NCBI RefSeq assembly: GCF_947507565.1
Contig: NC_089175.1
Span: 3,399,733-3,463,732, forward strand
Direction: 5' to 3'
DNA: 64,000 nucleotides
DNA from: Oscarella lobularis
Taxonomy: Eukaryota; Porifera; Homoscleromorpha; Homosclerophorida; Oscarellidae
In this document: piece after piece, positions 33,745-44,170 of the stretch
How positions within the stretch are numbered: position 1 is the stretch's first letter
How the letters are laid out: each line of letters begins with the position of its first letter
Program-made: the position numbers and the translations under genes
Notes under the pieces: generated by a model
Databases searched by the model: none
The model's input: only the letters and a program-made list of their open reading frames with translations
What the model was told of the DNA's origin: nothing

Positions 33745-34230
33745 ATCCGGGGTTAATATCTACTGTGACGTCACCTTTTACGCTAGCAATTGTGTTCAAA
33801 ATACGGGAGAGTATGACATCACAATGAATGTGATGTCATAAAGGCACCTTTGTGTGTGATTGGCCTAAGAGCGATTGTGACGTGAGCGTTACCGACAGAC
33901 AGACAGACAAACACTTTGGTTTTTGGGCGATCACGTTTGAGAGCCCCTCCCACCAGGGCGCGCGCGGGCTTCGCCCGCGCGCGCCCTGGTGTTCGGGGAA
34001 TAATATTATCTATGATTGCATAGCCCTGGTGGGAGGGGCTCTCAAACGTGATCTGGCAAAATCTCAAAGTGTTTGTCTGTCGGTAACGCTCTCACGTCAC
34101 AATCGCACTTAGACCAATCACGCACACAGGTGCCTTTATGACATCACATTTATTGTGATGTCATACTCTCCCGTATTTTGAACAAAATGTACATAAAAAG
34201 GTGACGTCACAATAGAAAGGAACCCCGGAT
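33745..34230. repeat. Inner long inverted repeat (foldback centre)
   Basis: Starts ATCCGGGGTT and ends AACCCCGGAT. Each arm of about 230 bases carries GTGACGTCAC, ACGGGAGAGTATGACATCAC, a GTTTGTCTGTCGGTAACG block and GAGAGCCCCTCCCACCAGGG, with a GC-rich hairpin (CGGGCTTCGCCCG) near the axis. Transcribed, it would form a long hairpin. Confidence 0.85.
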
Positions 34231-34394
34231 TGTGTTCAAAACTTTTCAGGAACGAGTACAGTACATGGCACAGTACATACAGGCTACATTATTGAGGATA
34301 AATGCTATTAAACATAACGGGCACACAGCAATGAGCTTTATCAGTAACGTTTATAAAGGGAACGCAGTAAAGGAGCACGTTGGGTTTGTCGTGC

Positions 34395-34621
34395 TGTAGC
34401 GATGAGGTCCGAATACGGGACTCTGATGACTACGTGACGTAATAGGCGTGTAACTGATTATGTATGTGGGCATGTATGTGTGCATGGACAGTAGTGAGCA
34501 GTTGTTAAGTGGTCGGCGTGGCGCCCAGTCGGGGCGGTCACGCCAGTGTCTAACGAATAGATCTACGTGAAGAGCAACTCGACGAAGGAAATTCCCATAG
34601 CGGAGGCGGTGGGGAATCACA
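34395..34621 (+). repeat. 5' LTR (227 bp)
   Basis: TGTAGCGATGAGG...GGGGAATCACA, essentially identical to 36,741-36,967. Preceded by GTGC, which is repeated right after the 3' LTR (36,968-36,971): a 4-bp target duplication. Directly after it TTTGGGGGCCTGTCCGGGAT is a primer-binding site resembling the tRNA-Pro type (differs by a CT/TC swap). Confidence 0.9.
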
Positions 34622-35271
34622 TTTGGGGGCCTGTCCGGGATTCGAAGGAGTCCCCGAGGAAAAATCGCGGATCGATCCGTTCACGCGGACGCCAGCGGAG
34701 TGCGCGGTGAGCGGCTAGACGGAGTCAGCCGTGCGTGGAGGATCAAGCGATTCGAGGTGATCGTGAAGCAGCGTCAAGCGGACGTGCAAAGCGAGGCGCC
34801 TCGGGAAGAATTCAAAGCGATCGCGCGCGGAATCGTTCTGCGGAAGGCGAGGGTCGAATCGCCGTCGGAAGAACGCTAGGCCGTGGCGGCGAGCGTCGAG
34901 GCGTTCGAAATCGTTTTGAAGAGTTCGGCTGCAGCTGACGCGTGGAAGTCGCGCGCTTATAATTAGCGGCAGCTGCAGCGCGAAACAACTTCGCGGCAGG
35001 AAGTGCTCAGCTGCAGCGCGAGATAAGCGTGTAGCTGAGACGCGATAACGGTCGCGGGTGGAAAAGTCTCAGCTGTCGCGCGAGATCTGTGTGCAGCTGA
35101 GACGCGATAGCGTTCGCGGGCGCGGAAATCCTTAGCTGCAGGCGGAGTGAAAACGCCAGCGGCGGTGCGTCGGAGTCAGTTCCGAACGAGCAGCGGATCG
35201 AGACGGACGTCGGAAGAAGTCTGGCGGAGAAGAACGTTATATCCGACTACAATTTACGTTCGAAGAAGACG

Positions 35272-35499
35272 ATGTCGGCGGAGGATCGCAACGACGAACG
35301 CAACGACGAGCGGAACGCGGAGATAGCGGAAGGCAAGACGCCGCGGCCGGAAACCGCAGAGAGTGTCCCGAGGAGGTCGGGCGGGATCGTTCCAGGAGTG
35401 TCAACCGGGAAAGGCGAAACAGTGGATGAAGTGTCGGCGATGCTTCAGCAAAGGCCACTTCGCCGCCGATTGAATGCACTGCGACCGACAGGGAGATGA
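35272..35499 (+). CDS. Small LTR-element ORF, first internal region (shortened)
   Basis: Starts MSAEDRNDERNDERNAEI and keeps a piece of the ERDAEIAEG...PRRP region but lacks the coiled-coil part found in the second copy and then reads out of frame. Probably not functional; possible gag-like remnant. Confidence 0.4.
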   Translation: MSAEDRNDERNDERNAEIAEGKTPRPETAESVPRRSGGIVPGVSTGKGETVDEVSAMLQQRPLRRRLNALRPTGR

Positions 35500-35566
35500 C
35501 GATCGCGAGGCCAACGGAGAGTCGCCGTACCCGAGCTCGAGGACGAGCTCGCGCTGAGGGGGGAGT

Positions 35567-35787
35567 TGTGTAAAGGCGAGAGTCGATACGGGACTCGATG
35601 ACGGTGGTGTGACGTTTAGTTGTGTGTTACTGATTAGAGTATGTGTGTATGCATGTGTGGAGAGTCAGTTGCTGTGTGGTCGGTGTGGCGTGCGGTTGGC
35701 ACGAGCGCGCCGACGTGGGACAAATAGATCTACGTGAGAGCAACTCGACGAAGGAAATTTCCATAGCGGAGGCGGTGGGGAATTACA
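35567..35787 (+). repeat. Middle LTR (221 bp, diverged)
   Basis: Begins TGTGTAAAGG after a GGGGGGAG purine tract and ends GGGGAATTACA, followed by the same primer-binding site. Many substitutions relative to the outer LTRs, especially in the first 150 bases. Confidence 0.85.
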
Positions 35788-36419
35788 TTTGGGGGCCTGT
35801 CCGGGATTCGAAGGAGTCCCCGAGGAAAAATCGCGGATCGATCCGTTCACGCGGACGCCAGCGGAGTGCGCGGTGAGCGGCTAGACGGAGTCGGCCGTGC
35901 GTGGAGGATCAAGCGATTCGAGGTGATCGTGAAGCAGCGTCAAGCGGACGTGCAAGCGAGGCGCATCGGGAAGAAATCGAAGCGATCGCGCGCGGAAATC
36001 GTTCCGCGGAACGCGAGGGTCGAATCGCCGTCGGAAGAACGCTGCGCCGTGGAGGCAAGCGTCGAGGCGTTCGAAATCGTTTCGAAGAGTTCGCTGCAGC
36101 TGACGCGTGGAAGTCGGCAGCTGCAGCGCGAAACAAGTTCGCGGCAGGAAGTGCTCAGCTGCAGCGCGAGATAAGCGTGCAGCTGAGACGCGATAACGGT
36201 CGCGGGTGAAAAAGTCTCAGCTGTCGCGCGGGATCTGTGTGCAGCTGAGACGTGATAGCGTTCGCGGGCGCGGAAATCCTTAGCTGCAGGCGGAGTGAAA
36301 ACGCCAGCGGCGGTGCGTCGGGAGTCCGTTCCGAACGAGCAGCGGAGACGTGCGTCGGAAGAAGGCTGGCGGAAAGACACGTTATATCCGACTATAACCT
36401 ACGTTCGAGGAAGAGGACG

Positions 36420-36788
36420 ATGTCGGCGGAGGATCGCAACGACGAGCGGACAACGCAGAACGAAGTGTCCGAGCTGGACGAGCTCCGGACACGACTGGCC
36501 GACCTCCAGGCGGAAAGAGACGAGGCGACGCAGGCGAACCAAGAGCTGCACGCCGTGCTCGGCCGGATGGAGAGGACGGCGGAAATGGCAGAGCGGGACG
36601 CGGAGATAGCGGAAGGCCAGACGCCGCGGCCGGAAATCGCAGAGAGAGTCCCGAGGAGGTTCCGGACGGAGTCTTCATCGGAAAGAGGGGGATTCGCCGT
36701 ACCCGAGCTCGAGGACGAGCTCGCTCGAAGGGGGGAGTTATGTAGCGATGAGGTCCGAATACGGGACTCTGATGACTACGTGACGTAA
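36420..36788 (+). CDS. Small LTR-element ORF with coiled coil (about 122 aa)
   Basis: MSAEDRNDER is followed by heptad-like ELDELRTRLADLQAERDEAT and an Ala/Glu-rich helix, then PRRF...VPELEDELARRGEL; the last codons lie in the 3' LTR. A gag-like, RNA- or self-binding role is possible but I recognise no domain. It is the better preserved of the two copies. Confidence 0.5.
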   Translation: MSAEDRNDERTTQNEVSELDELRTRLADLQAERDEATQANQELHAVLGRMERTAEMAERDAEIAEGQTPRPEIAERVPRRFRTESSSERGGFAVPELEDELARRGELCSDEVRIRDSDDYVT

Positions 36789-36967
36789 TAGGCGTGTAAC
36801 TGATTATGTATGTGGGCATGTATGTGTGCATGGACAGTAGTGAGCAGTTGTTAAGTGGTCGGCGTGGCGCCCAGTCGGGGCGGTCACGCCAGTGTCTAAC
36901 GAATAGATCTACGTGAAGAGCAACTCGACGAAGGAAATTCCCATAGCGGAGGCGGTGGGGAATCACA
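36741..36967 (+). repeat. 3' LTR (227 bp)
   Basis: Same length as the 5' LTR and nearly identical in sequence; preceded by the purine tract GAAGGGGGGAG and followed by the GTGC target duplication. Confidence 0.9.
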
Positions 36968-37445
36968 GTGCTGCGAGCGCAGCTCGCAGCACGCAAACCC
37001 AACTGCGAGCTGATAATGGGCCTCGTGACACGATCAACCAAAGGGGCAGAGGTTAGGTTAGGAAAGCTCTGTGCCACTCTTACATAAGAGGCCAAATTGT
37101 AAGCTTTTGCGGAAAATAAAGCATGTCAACTCACGTGGTCAGGCAGTGCAATGCAAATTATGCAAACAAGCATTACAAAAATTCGAGTACAAATAAGAAT
37201 GTGCTGGGGTGTTCGGGGATCCCATGATGACTCACGAAAGGCCATCATTATCTAGTTGCATTCAAGTATTTTCGCATGCCTTTCTCGCCTTGTCCGCATT
37301 TTCTTCATTCTGTATAATCCTGGCATCCGTCAAGTTTACCGATCAATAAGCTGCCTATTTCCGGTTATCTTTCACGCATTCGACCACACAGTGGCTAGGC
37401 GTATAGCCACCAACAAAGAAACGGCGAGTTTGGCTTATGCGAGCA

Positions 37446-38463
37446 ATGCTTTCCGGTTGTATGTTCAAGTTGCTACTGGTCGTTGTTTTATGGCTACGAT
37501 CGGCATCAGATGAGCGCGTGCATACGTCTTCAGATTTACATGTACTTCTACCGTCATTGGGGCCCACTATGTGCCTTCCACTTGACGACTACATTCGACT
37601 TCGAGACGCCGCGGCGGCAAGCAAGAGCAGAGAGAGAGAAATGGTAAGTGAAGCAATTACTCATAGGCGTGGAGTAAAACCTTGCATACTTTTGTTCCGG
37701 CTGTCACTTGGCGTGCAGACAGACTCTCCGTCAGCTTCTGTGTCATCGACTCAGTTAGGCATTCACAACGTTGACTCTCAAAGGAATCGTTTTCTAAATG
37801 ACACGCCGCCGTCATAGAGCATTTCAAGTCACGCGCTACTGTTATACCGTTACATGTTACCGCTGTGGCTCCAACGTCACGCTAATTTTAGCGAGACACC
37901 AACTTCGGTGTCCGCACAAACAATCGAATTCAGTGGCTCTAGACACCGCAGTTTCGACGTGTTCCTTACTGTAAGCTATAACTTATACGCCGGCTTGGTA
38001 CGCGCTGGATATTTCTCTGTCAAAGGTCAAATTGATTGAAGCTGGAGTTCTCAGCGATAATAAAGCCTACACGCTTCAGCTTGGCTATTTCTTTGGGGCG
38101 GCGTCTAGCGATGATCCGTATGCGACTCTTCAATTCTGCGATAGAAGTTACTGTGCTGGCTTCAAATTGCGTCGTTCCCGTGTCTATGTTTACGGCGGCG
38201 CTAATTTAGCGAGCGTTTGCACGTACAGCGAATATCGCGGCGAATCTTCGATAGTCGGCACTACTAATTGGAATATTCGCATTGAAATTCATCCTAATTC
38301 TACGTCTGGAATTGCATACGTTGGCACATATTCACTGACGTTTGAATACAATGAAAAATTAGGGCCCAGTCAAGGTCTTCATGTAAAAGTGTGCCGAGGA
38401 GGAGACCCTACCGATGTGTTTCAGTTTCATCTGTTTGAACTAGCTGTGCATTTGAACGACTAA
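37446..38463 (+). CDS. HPNST-family gene, right arm, with a doubtful intron 2 donor
   Basis: Exon 1 (37,446-37,643; an in-frame ATG also lies at 37,437) gives a signal peptide (LLLVVVLWLRSASD) and PSLGPTMCLPLDDY. Exon 2 (37,719-37,754, TDSPSASVSSTQ) should end CAG|GT but reads CAGTTAGG, as if one G were lost: using GTTAGG would shift the frame. Exon 3 (37,818-37,970) and exon 4 (38,026-38,463) are complete with GT-AG borders, ending VFQFHLFELAVHLND. In exon 1 DEC is DER, so the first conserved Cys is missing. Skipping exon 2 would also preserve frame, as all exons are phase 0, so it may still be expressed. Its left-arm mirror is dead. Confidence 0.65.
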
Positions 38464-38859
38464 AATCTGATGTCGTATCCTTCGTTTGTTTGGTAGCTAC
38501 TAGCAACGAGCAAGCCTGAAGTTCACGATTTCTAGTTTAGAAATAAACGAACATGCACGTACCGAACAACGTCAGTGACAGTCCAATAGCAGTTACGCCA
38601 GCCTAAAAACATCATGATATAAAAGCGCTTTCAAACAATATGTTTATCACACATTTGATGTTTGGACGTACTTGCTGATCCAACTCGTTTCTGTTTTTCC
38701 TTTGGTTGATACAGAGACGTCTTCCTTAGCAACCACGTCGTTCATGCTGCGTGAGCTGGGCTTGGTTTGCTCTCGCCGACTTAGCCACTGGCAGTTCAAG
38801 CCATAGAGACGTCTCTCTCTTTTATCTCTGGTGAGCCTAGGAAAGTGAAGGAAATGTTA

Positions 38860-39290
38860 TCTAGTCCTTCGACGTCTCGTAGCAACAACTTCAGCAAAAC
38901 AGTCCGTTCTCAGGAGACCATTGCCTCGCAAAATTGGTACGTGTACGGGACCCCGTCGGTTGTTGACATCACGTGATAGTATTTCTGACTTTCTTGAGAG
39001 GGACAAAGAGTTTCTTCGTTCGAACAGCCGTCTCAGCGCGTTAATCGTATCGTGCAGGTCAGGTTTTAAAGGTTTTTGGAAAATCGAGGGTCCCTTTGAG
39101 GAAACGTAACATTTCGAAACGTCACTTCATTCGACTGGCTCCGATGTAGCTCAGGTGAGTACCTCATTGAACTAAAAAGTAGTAGGACCGTTATAAATGG
39201 AGCAGAACCTTTTGCGAAGTTCGAAATCGTCTCCTTTTCACACGGCACTGACCGTGCGTCGAAAAGAGGTCGTTCCTTTCGTGCCACCGA
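38860..39290 (-). repeat. Dispersed flank repeat, copy 7
   Basis: Mirror of copy 3. On the plus strand it shows CTCAGGTGAGTAC, a consensus donor. Confidence 0.7.
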
Positions 39291-39555
39291 GCCATGGTGA
39301 CCCGTAGCTATCAGTCCTTAACACTTTATGGCTCACTTCACTCGCGCCGGGCTGGTCTCGCAGGCAGCACACCGATTATCTGCGAATCAGCGATCGAATA
39401 CCACGACACGAGTGCAGCGATCCTTTCTGCTGTACGTTGCATGCAGCAGACACACAAAAAGTCGGGCGTTCGCACGGGGTTACGAACTCGCATCACGTCG
39501 TTAAGGACATTGCAAGTTTTCAGAAGCCCTTTCACTGAATCAGAGCATGAACGTT

Positions 39556-39930
39556 GGTTTGGCACTTGAACCATGCACGAAGGATGTTAGTCCCTGTCAG
39601 GATAGTCGTCGTTGAAATCGTCGTCGTGTCGTAGCTCGTTTCTGACGCTTCGAAGAGAAAGAAAAGGCCGCGGGGGTGTATACACTCCACGGCTCGGCGT
39701 TCTGTTGGTCGCGGGGAAATATCGTAAACGTTTCCTCTGTAGTTAATCGAGTAGCCTATGCGCTGCAGATTCTTTTCCGCTGCATGGTAGCGCCGGCATC
39801 AACGTCAACGGTCTCGCTAGCGTCCGCGTCTCTCCGGCGGCGTGAATCTGAATTAAAAGGCGTGCGGTCTTGTGCCTACTGTCGTTAGTGCAAGACAAAT
39901 CTGAGTTTTCTCTAAAATTGGGTCGGTTAC
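39556..39930 (-). pseudogene. NC-box family relic (arm A')
   Basis: Mirror of 15,325-15,760 and broken in much the same way. Confidence 0.7.
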
Positions 39931-40515
39931 GCGAGGTCACTATATCATTAATCGTTTCTTGCGCTTGTTCTTTTAGCCAGCAGGATCTAACTAGCCTTAG
40001 TATCTCTCAAGTATCCAGTTTTTTTACTTTGCTTATTCTGGGCTTTCTGACTGCATGAGTTTCTGCATCTGACTCCCTTTCGGTTTTGTGTCATGCAGTC
40101 ATTCGTTCCTGACTTTTCACTGCGTGGGACTTGCTAGTGCTTGCATAAAGAGAAAGAGTTGAGTTGAGCCTAGTTGGGCGAAAGAAACTGCATGTCTCCG
40201 TGAATCGCGGGGGTCCACCGCGACTCCGCATGCAGCATCTTTGGGAGATAAAAATAAAGACAAAAGAGGCAGCAAAAACGATGGAGCTATAGAGGTTCAT
40301 CGGCGCCAAACACTGCGAGAGTCTTGCGTAGTTTACGTAATAAATCTGTCTCAAGAACCTACCAGTCTAAACAAAATGACTTCCGCACGTTGTTTCTTTT
40401 TGCCATATACCATGCGCAGAGGAAGCCAAGCGCGTACGCTTAATATCTCATCGCTGTGGCTTTTCGCTTCTTTTATTGAAAGTCTTTTCTCCCCGACTCG
40501 TTTCGTTATTGAACA
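39931..40515. other. Arm A' sequence and upstream region of a broken HPNST gene
   Basis: Inverse of 14,800-15,330. No gene recognised. Confidence 0.45.
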
Positions 40516-41880
40516 ATGACGCCTGCGTTCCTGTTGTTACTGGTCATTGTTTCAAGTTTCTGGCTTGGGTCTACATCAGACGAGTGCACATATTCCGCTT
40601 TACTTGTACCGTCATGGGGACCCACGGTGTGTCTTCCACTTGACGACTACATTCGAATCCGAGACGCAGCCGACGACAGAAAAACAGTAAGTCAGGCCTG
40701 CGTTTTGCTTCTGACGATCTGACGACCGTATGTTTCATTTCTTTTATTGTGCCGTCTCTTAGCAGACAGATGCATCCCCGGGTCAGGTAAGCATCCCTAA
40801 GATTGACTAAGAACCTTAATTAAACCCATACCGTACTCGCGCAATTAGAGCCCCTGGGACTCTATTGTTTCAAAGGTCTTTGGACATGGGGCTCTAATCG
40901 AGACTGGGGCTCTAATTGAAATGGGGCATTATTGTTTCATTCAGTACACTGACAAGCTACAGTACCTACGACAAGCGTGTAATTTAAATTAGAAGACACG
41001 CTATTCATTGTCTGTATTTTGGTGAGTGAGGGTATGTTGTGGTAAAGGGCATAGCAGGTGCTTTCACCTTACATGCCATGATGCCTGTAGTAATCTCAAA
41101 TACAGCCCCGGGGCAGTATTCGAAATGGGGCTTTAATTTTTCAACTAGTCGAGGAAGGGGGGCACTAAACGAGAGGGGGCTCTAATCGAGAGTGGGGCTT
41201 TAATCGCGCGAGTACGGTATATGTTTTTCAAATGACACGCCGTCATAGAGCGTTTCAAGTCGCGCTCTACTATTGTACCGTTACATGTCTCCTCTGTGGC
41301 TCCAAACTCACGCTACGTTTACGGAGACGCCGTCTTCGGTGTCCGCTCAAACGATGGAATTCAGCGGAACTGGACTAGCTACTTACGGCTTGTTGTTCGA
41401 AGTACGCCGGGCTGATAGGTAAACGTTAGCTATAAATCGGGCGTATCTCTTTCAAAGGTCGAATTCGTTGACGCCGGAGTTCTAAATGATAATAAAGTCT
41501 ACTCGCTTCAACTTAGCTATTTTTTTGGACCTGCTTCTGGGGATCATCCGTTGGTAACTTTGTATATCTGTGACAAGAGTGATTGCATTGGGTACTACTT
41601 GAATCGTCTTCGAAGTACCGCTTACGGAGGCTGTATTTCAGTTGACAGCGGGTCGGCGGTATGCACGTACGACTCCGGCTATTCCACCAATTATTCCCCT
41701 GAAGCTACTAACTGGAACGCTCGATTTGAAATTCTACGTCTGGAATAGTGTACGTTGGTACAAAATCACTCGCCGTTGAGTATAATCACAAATTGAAGCC
41801 AAGCCAAGGTCTTTATGTAAAAGCGTGCAGACAAGTTTCATCTGATTGAATGGGCCATACATTTGAACGACTAGATACCT
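40516..41880 (+). pseudogene. HPNST-family gene with element in intron 2 and deletions in exon 4
   Basis: Exon 1 (40,516-40,686), a short exon 2 (40,766-40,786, TDASPGQ) and exon 3 (41,249-41,401) are fine. Exon 4 starts at 41,458, but 10 bases between two ATTC repeats are missing exactly at the HPNST codons (about 41,735), giving a stop at 41,746-41,748; a second deletion removes part of the FHL segment near 41,835. Intron 2 is enlarged by a 387-bp element. Confidence 0.85.
40831..41217. mobile_element. 387-bp DNA element with long TIRs and TA target
   Basis: Starts CCGTACTCGCGCAATTAGAG and ends with the inverse CTTTAATCGCGCGAGTACGG, flanked by TA on each side (40,829-40,830 and 41,218-41,219). 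Inside, GGGGCTCTAAT recurs several times. No coding capacity. It sits in intron 2 of a pseudogene. The CCGTA start and TA target link it to the 169-bp element at 49,214. Confidence 0.8.
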
Positions 41881-42447
41881 CAATTCAATGGCACTCGCTC
41901 TGAAATCATGTTTAGAAGTGCATATACTGCTGTTTGTTCAGTGTGAATGCTTTGCAACGCAGAACCTACTAGCCAACGTAGAAATCGTCCATTTTGTTCA
42001 TTGCGCAGTAATCAATTGAAATTGAACAAGAATACGGTTCGGCGAATCGTTATCGGTAAGCTAACTTAATCACTCTACCGCCGTCGAACGCCTCGCATCC
42101 TGGTGAAAGACAATCACAACACCTGCAGCCATAGAGCTAGACTAGGCTCATTTGAGACTGACGAATGTTTAAACAAAAATGACCTCCGTGCTTTGTTGGA
42201 ACATGCACACTTTTGAGACTTGTCTCGTCTCTCGTAGGCAAAATCACTGGGATATCATTTCGGATTGCATCTACGAATGCAAAGGTATTTAAATATTTAT
42301 AAGATGTGGGTGAAACCCTGGGCATCGATCGCGTGACCAACTGCACATTCATCTAATTCCGGGGACCAGTGCTCTAATATCCGCTTCCTGTGCTGAACTT
42401 CTTTTCTCTCCGACTCCTACTTCTTTGACACGTTCCGTCCTTGAACA
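41881..42447. other. Arm A' sequence without a gene
   Basis: Inverse of about 13,552-14,470 without the 496-bp element; the empty target GTTTAAAC is at about 42,168. Confidence 0.55.
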
Positions 42448-43431
42448 ATGATCCCCGCGCGCTTCACGTTTCTGTTGCTACTGATCGTTGCTTCAAGTTT
42501 CTGGCTGGGCTCTACATCAGACGAGTGCACAAATTCCACTTTACTACTTGTACCGTCATCGGGGCCCACTGTGTGTATCCCATTCGACGACTACATTCAA
42601 CTCCGAAACTTAGCCGGTGACGGAGACGCAGTAAGTTAGGATCGCGTTTTGTTTCTCTAATCCGACCGTATGATTATTTCACCGTCGCTTGGCAGACAGG
42701 TGCACCCCCAGTGTCATCAACTCCGAGTCAGGTACGTCATTGTCTCCCTTGCAGCTGTAATAACATGCCGTCATAGAGCGTTTCAAGTAACGCTCTGCTA
42801 CTGTATCGTTACATGTCTCCTTCTTGGCTCCACACTCACGCTACGTTTGTGGAGACACCGACTTCGGTGTCCGCACAAACGATCGAATTCAGTGGACCTG
42901 GATCTGTTATTTACGGCCTGTTGTTTGAAGTAAGCCTACGCCGGTTTGGTATACGTCAGCTAAACAGGGCTTCGGGGCGTTTCTCTGTCAAAGGTCGAAT
43001 TGATTGAAGCTGGAGTTTTAGATGATAATAATATCTACTCGCTTCAACTTGGTTACTTCTTTGGGCCAGCGTCTGGCAGCGATCCGGCAGTGACGTTTTA
43101 TATCTGTGACAGTAGTAGTTGCGCTGGTTTCTACTGGAATCGTGGCAGCGCTACCTCTTACGAAGGCACTATTTCAGCTGGGGCTTGCACATTCGGCGGC
43201 AGTGTGGTCAGGGTTTCTTCCCCTTCAGCGACTACTAATTGGAAAGCTAGATTTGAAATTCATCCTAATATTACGTCCGGAATAGTATACGTTGGTACAA
43301 GTTCAACGACAATTGGTTTCAATGGAAAATTGAAGCCAAGTCAAGGTCTTTATGTGAAAGTGTGCAGAGCTGGTCCTACCAATGTGCATCAGTTTCATCT
43401 GTTCGAATTTGCCATATATTCGAGCGACTAG
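42448..43431 (+). CDS. Secreted HPNST-family protein (269 aa, intact)
   Basis: Exons 42,448-42,630, 42,696-42,731, 42,777-42,929 and 42,994-43,431, all phase 0. Signal peptide FTFLLLLIVASSFWLGSTSD, linker TGAPPVSSTPSQ, domain with ELIEAGVLDD, FYICDSSSCAGFYWNRG, RFEIHPNITSGIVYVGTSS (the usual NST sequon is NIT here, still a sequon) and KLKPSQGLYVKVCRAGPTNV. Mirror copy at 12,582-13,551 is also intact, so this is the one pair in which both arms keep an apparently working gene. Confidence 0.85.
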
Positions 43432-43599
43432 ACGCTTCAACGCAATGCCGCTCACTCTGCTGGCGTGTATCAGAACCCTTTTTTGTTCAGTGTGATGGTC
43501 ATTTCTTTGTGGTATCTAATATGTAGCTCTGTAGAGTGAGTGAGTAGGAACGAGTCAGGAGGTCAGCATGTATGTGTTCAAAATATAAATATCTTACAG

Positions 43600-43900
43600 G
43601 GATTCGATTTACGGCTTTTTCAAACAAGACAACTAGTTTCCTCGTCTAAGCAGCCGATATAATCATATTATGCAAATTAGATTTAGAAAGTTTTTGGAAA
43701 GATCAGGGCCTCTTTTGGGAAAAAAAGTGGCGTTTTGAAAGGTCACTTTGTTTGATTTGCTTGAATGTAGCCCAGGTGAGTACATCATGAAACCAAAAAG
43801 TAGTAGGACCAGTGTCAATCAAGAAGAACCGCTCGCAAGGTTCGTAATCGATTCGTATTCACAATGCACATGTGCATTCACAATGCACGGCGGAAAGAAG
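43600..43900 (-). repeat. Dispersed flank repeat, copy 8
   Basis: Mirror of copy 2, near the outer end of arm A'. Confidence 0.65.
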
Positions 43901-44082
43901 TCGTTTCTTTTGTTGCCCTTCCATATCTATTCAAGCGCATCAATGCCAGGTTGCTTATACTGCCACAGTGCGTTTCTAATAGACGTCACCTCGCTCGATC
44001 TGGTCGAAACCCTAAGCATCTATGGTGCCACCAACAAGAATAGAAAACGGAACGAAAAGCAAAAGAAACGGTAGGCCGGTTC

Positions 44083-44090
44083 TATATAAA
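44083..44090 (+). promoter_or_regulatory. TATA box of NC-box gene G
   Basis: TATATAAA, 88 bases upstream of the ATG at 44,171, identical in context to the dead copy. Confidence 0.65.
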
Positions 44091-44170
44091 CAATCTAACA
44101 GCACGCTCAAGACTCAGTCTCGATCTCTTCTCTTCAGACAGTTTCGAGTTTGCACCGCGCTGACTGCGCT

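Larger units (their letters stand above)
34395..36967 (+). mobile_element. Compact non-autonomous LTR element, LTR-int-LTR-int-LTR
   Basis: Three LTRs (34,395-34,621, 35,567-35,787, 36,741-36,967) separate two similar internal regions (945 and 953 bp). Each internal region has a primer-binding site, a GC-rich leader with CAGCTGAGACGCGATA-type repeats, a small ORF starting MSAEDRNDER, and a purine tract before the next LTR (GAAGGGGGGAG). No reverse transcriptase, integrase or protease is present, so it must have been moved in trans. The middle LTR is more diverged than the outer two, which are nearly identical, implying recent insertion of a pre-formed tandem. Confidence 0.88.
33341..37255. 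mobile_element. Foldback DNA element interrupted by an LTR element
   Basis: Present only in arm A'. Ends are inverse copies, CTAGATAATGATGGCCTTT at 33,341 and its complement ending at 37,255. With the LTR element (34,395-36,967 plus one 4-bp repeat) removed, the remaining 1.3 kb is one long inverted repeat: 33,345-33,740 pairs with 34,240-34,394 plus 36,972-37,250, and its centre is a second foldback at 33,745-34,230. No transposase is seen. The flanks do not give a clean target duplication; compared with arm A about 10 bases of target seem to be missing. Confidence 0.8.
31927..44013 (-). repeat. Right arm (A') of the very large inverted repeat
   Basis: Inverse of 12,006-20,165. Longer because of the 3.9-kb foldback/LTR insertion (33,341-37,255), a 387-bp element (40,831-41,217) and retained exon sequence lost from arm A. 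Confidence 0.9.

Noticed and set aside
36382-37095. Minus-strand 237-codon frame across the LTR element
   Set aside because: Antisense to the coiled-coil ORF and the 3' LTR; GC-rich shadow frame without conserved protein features.
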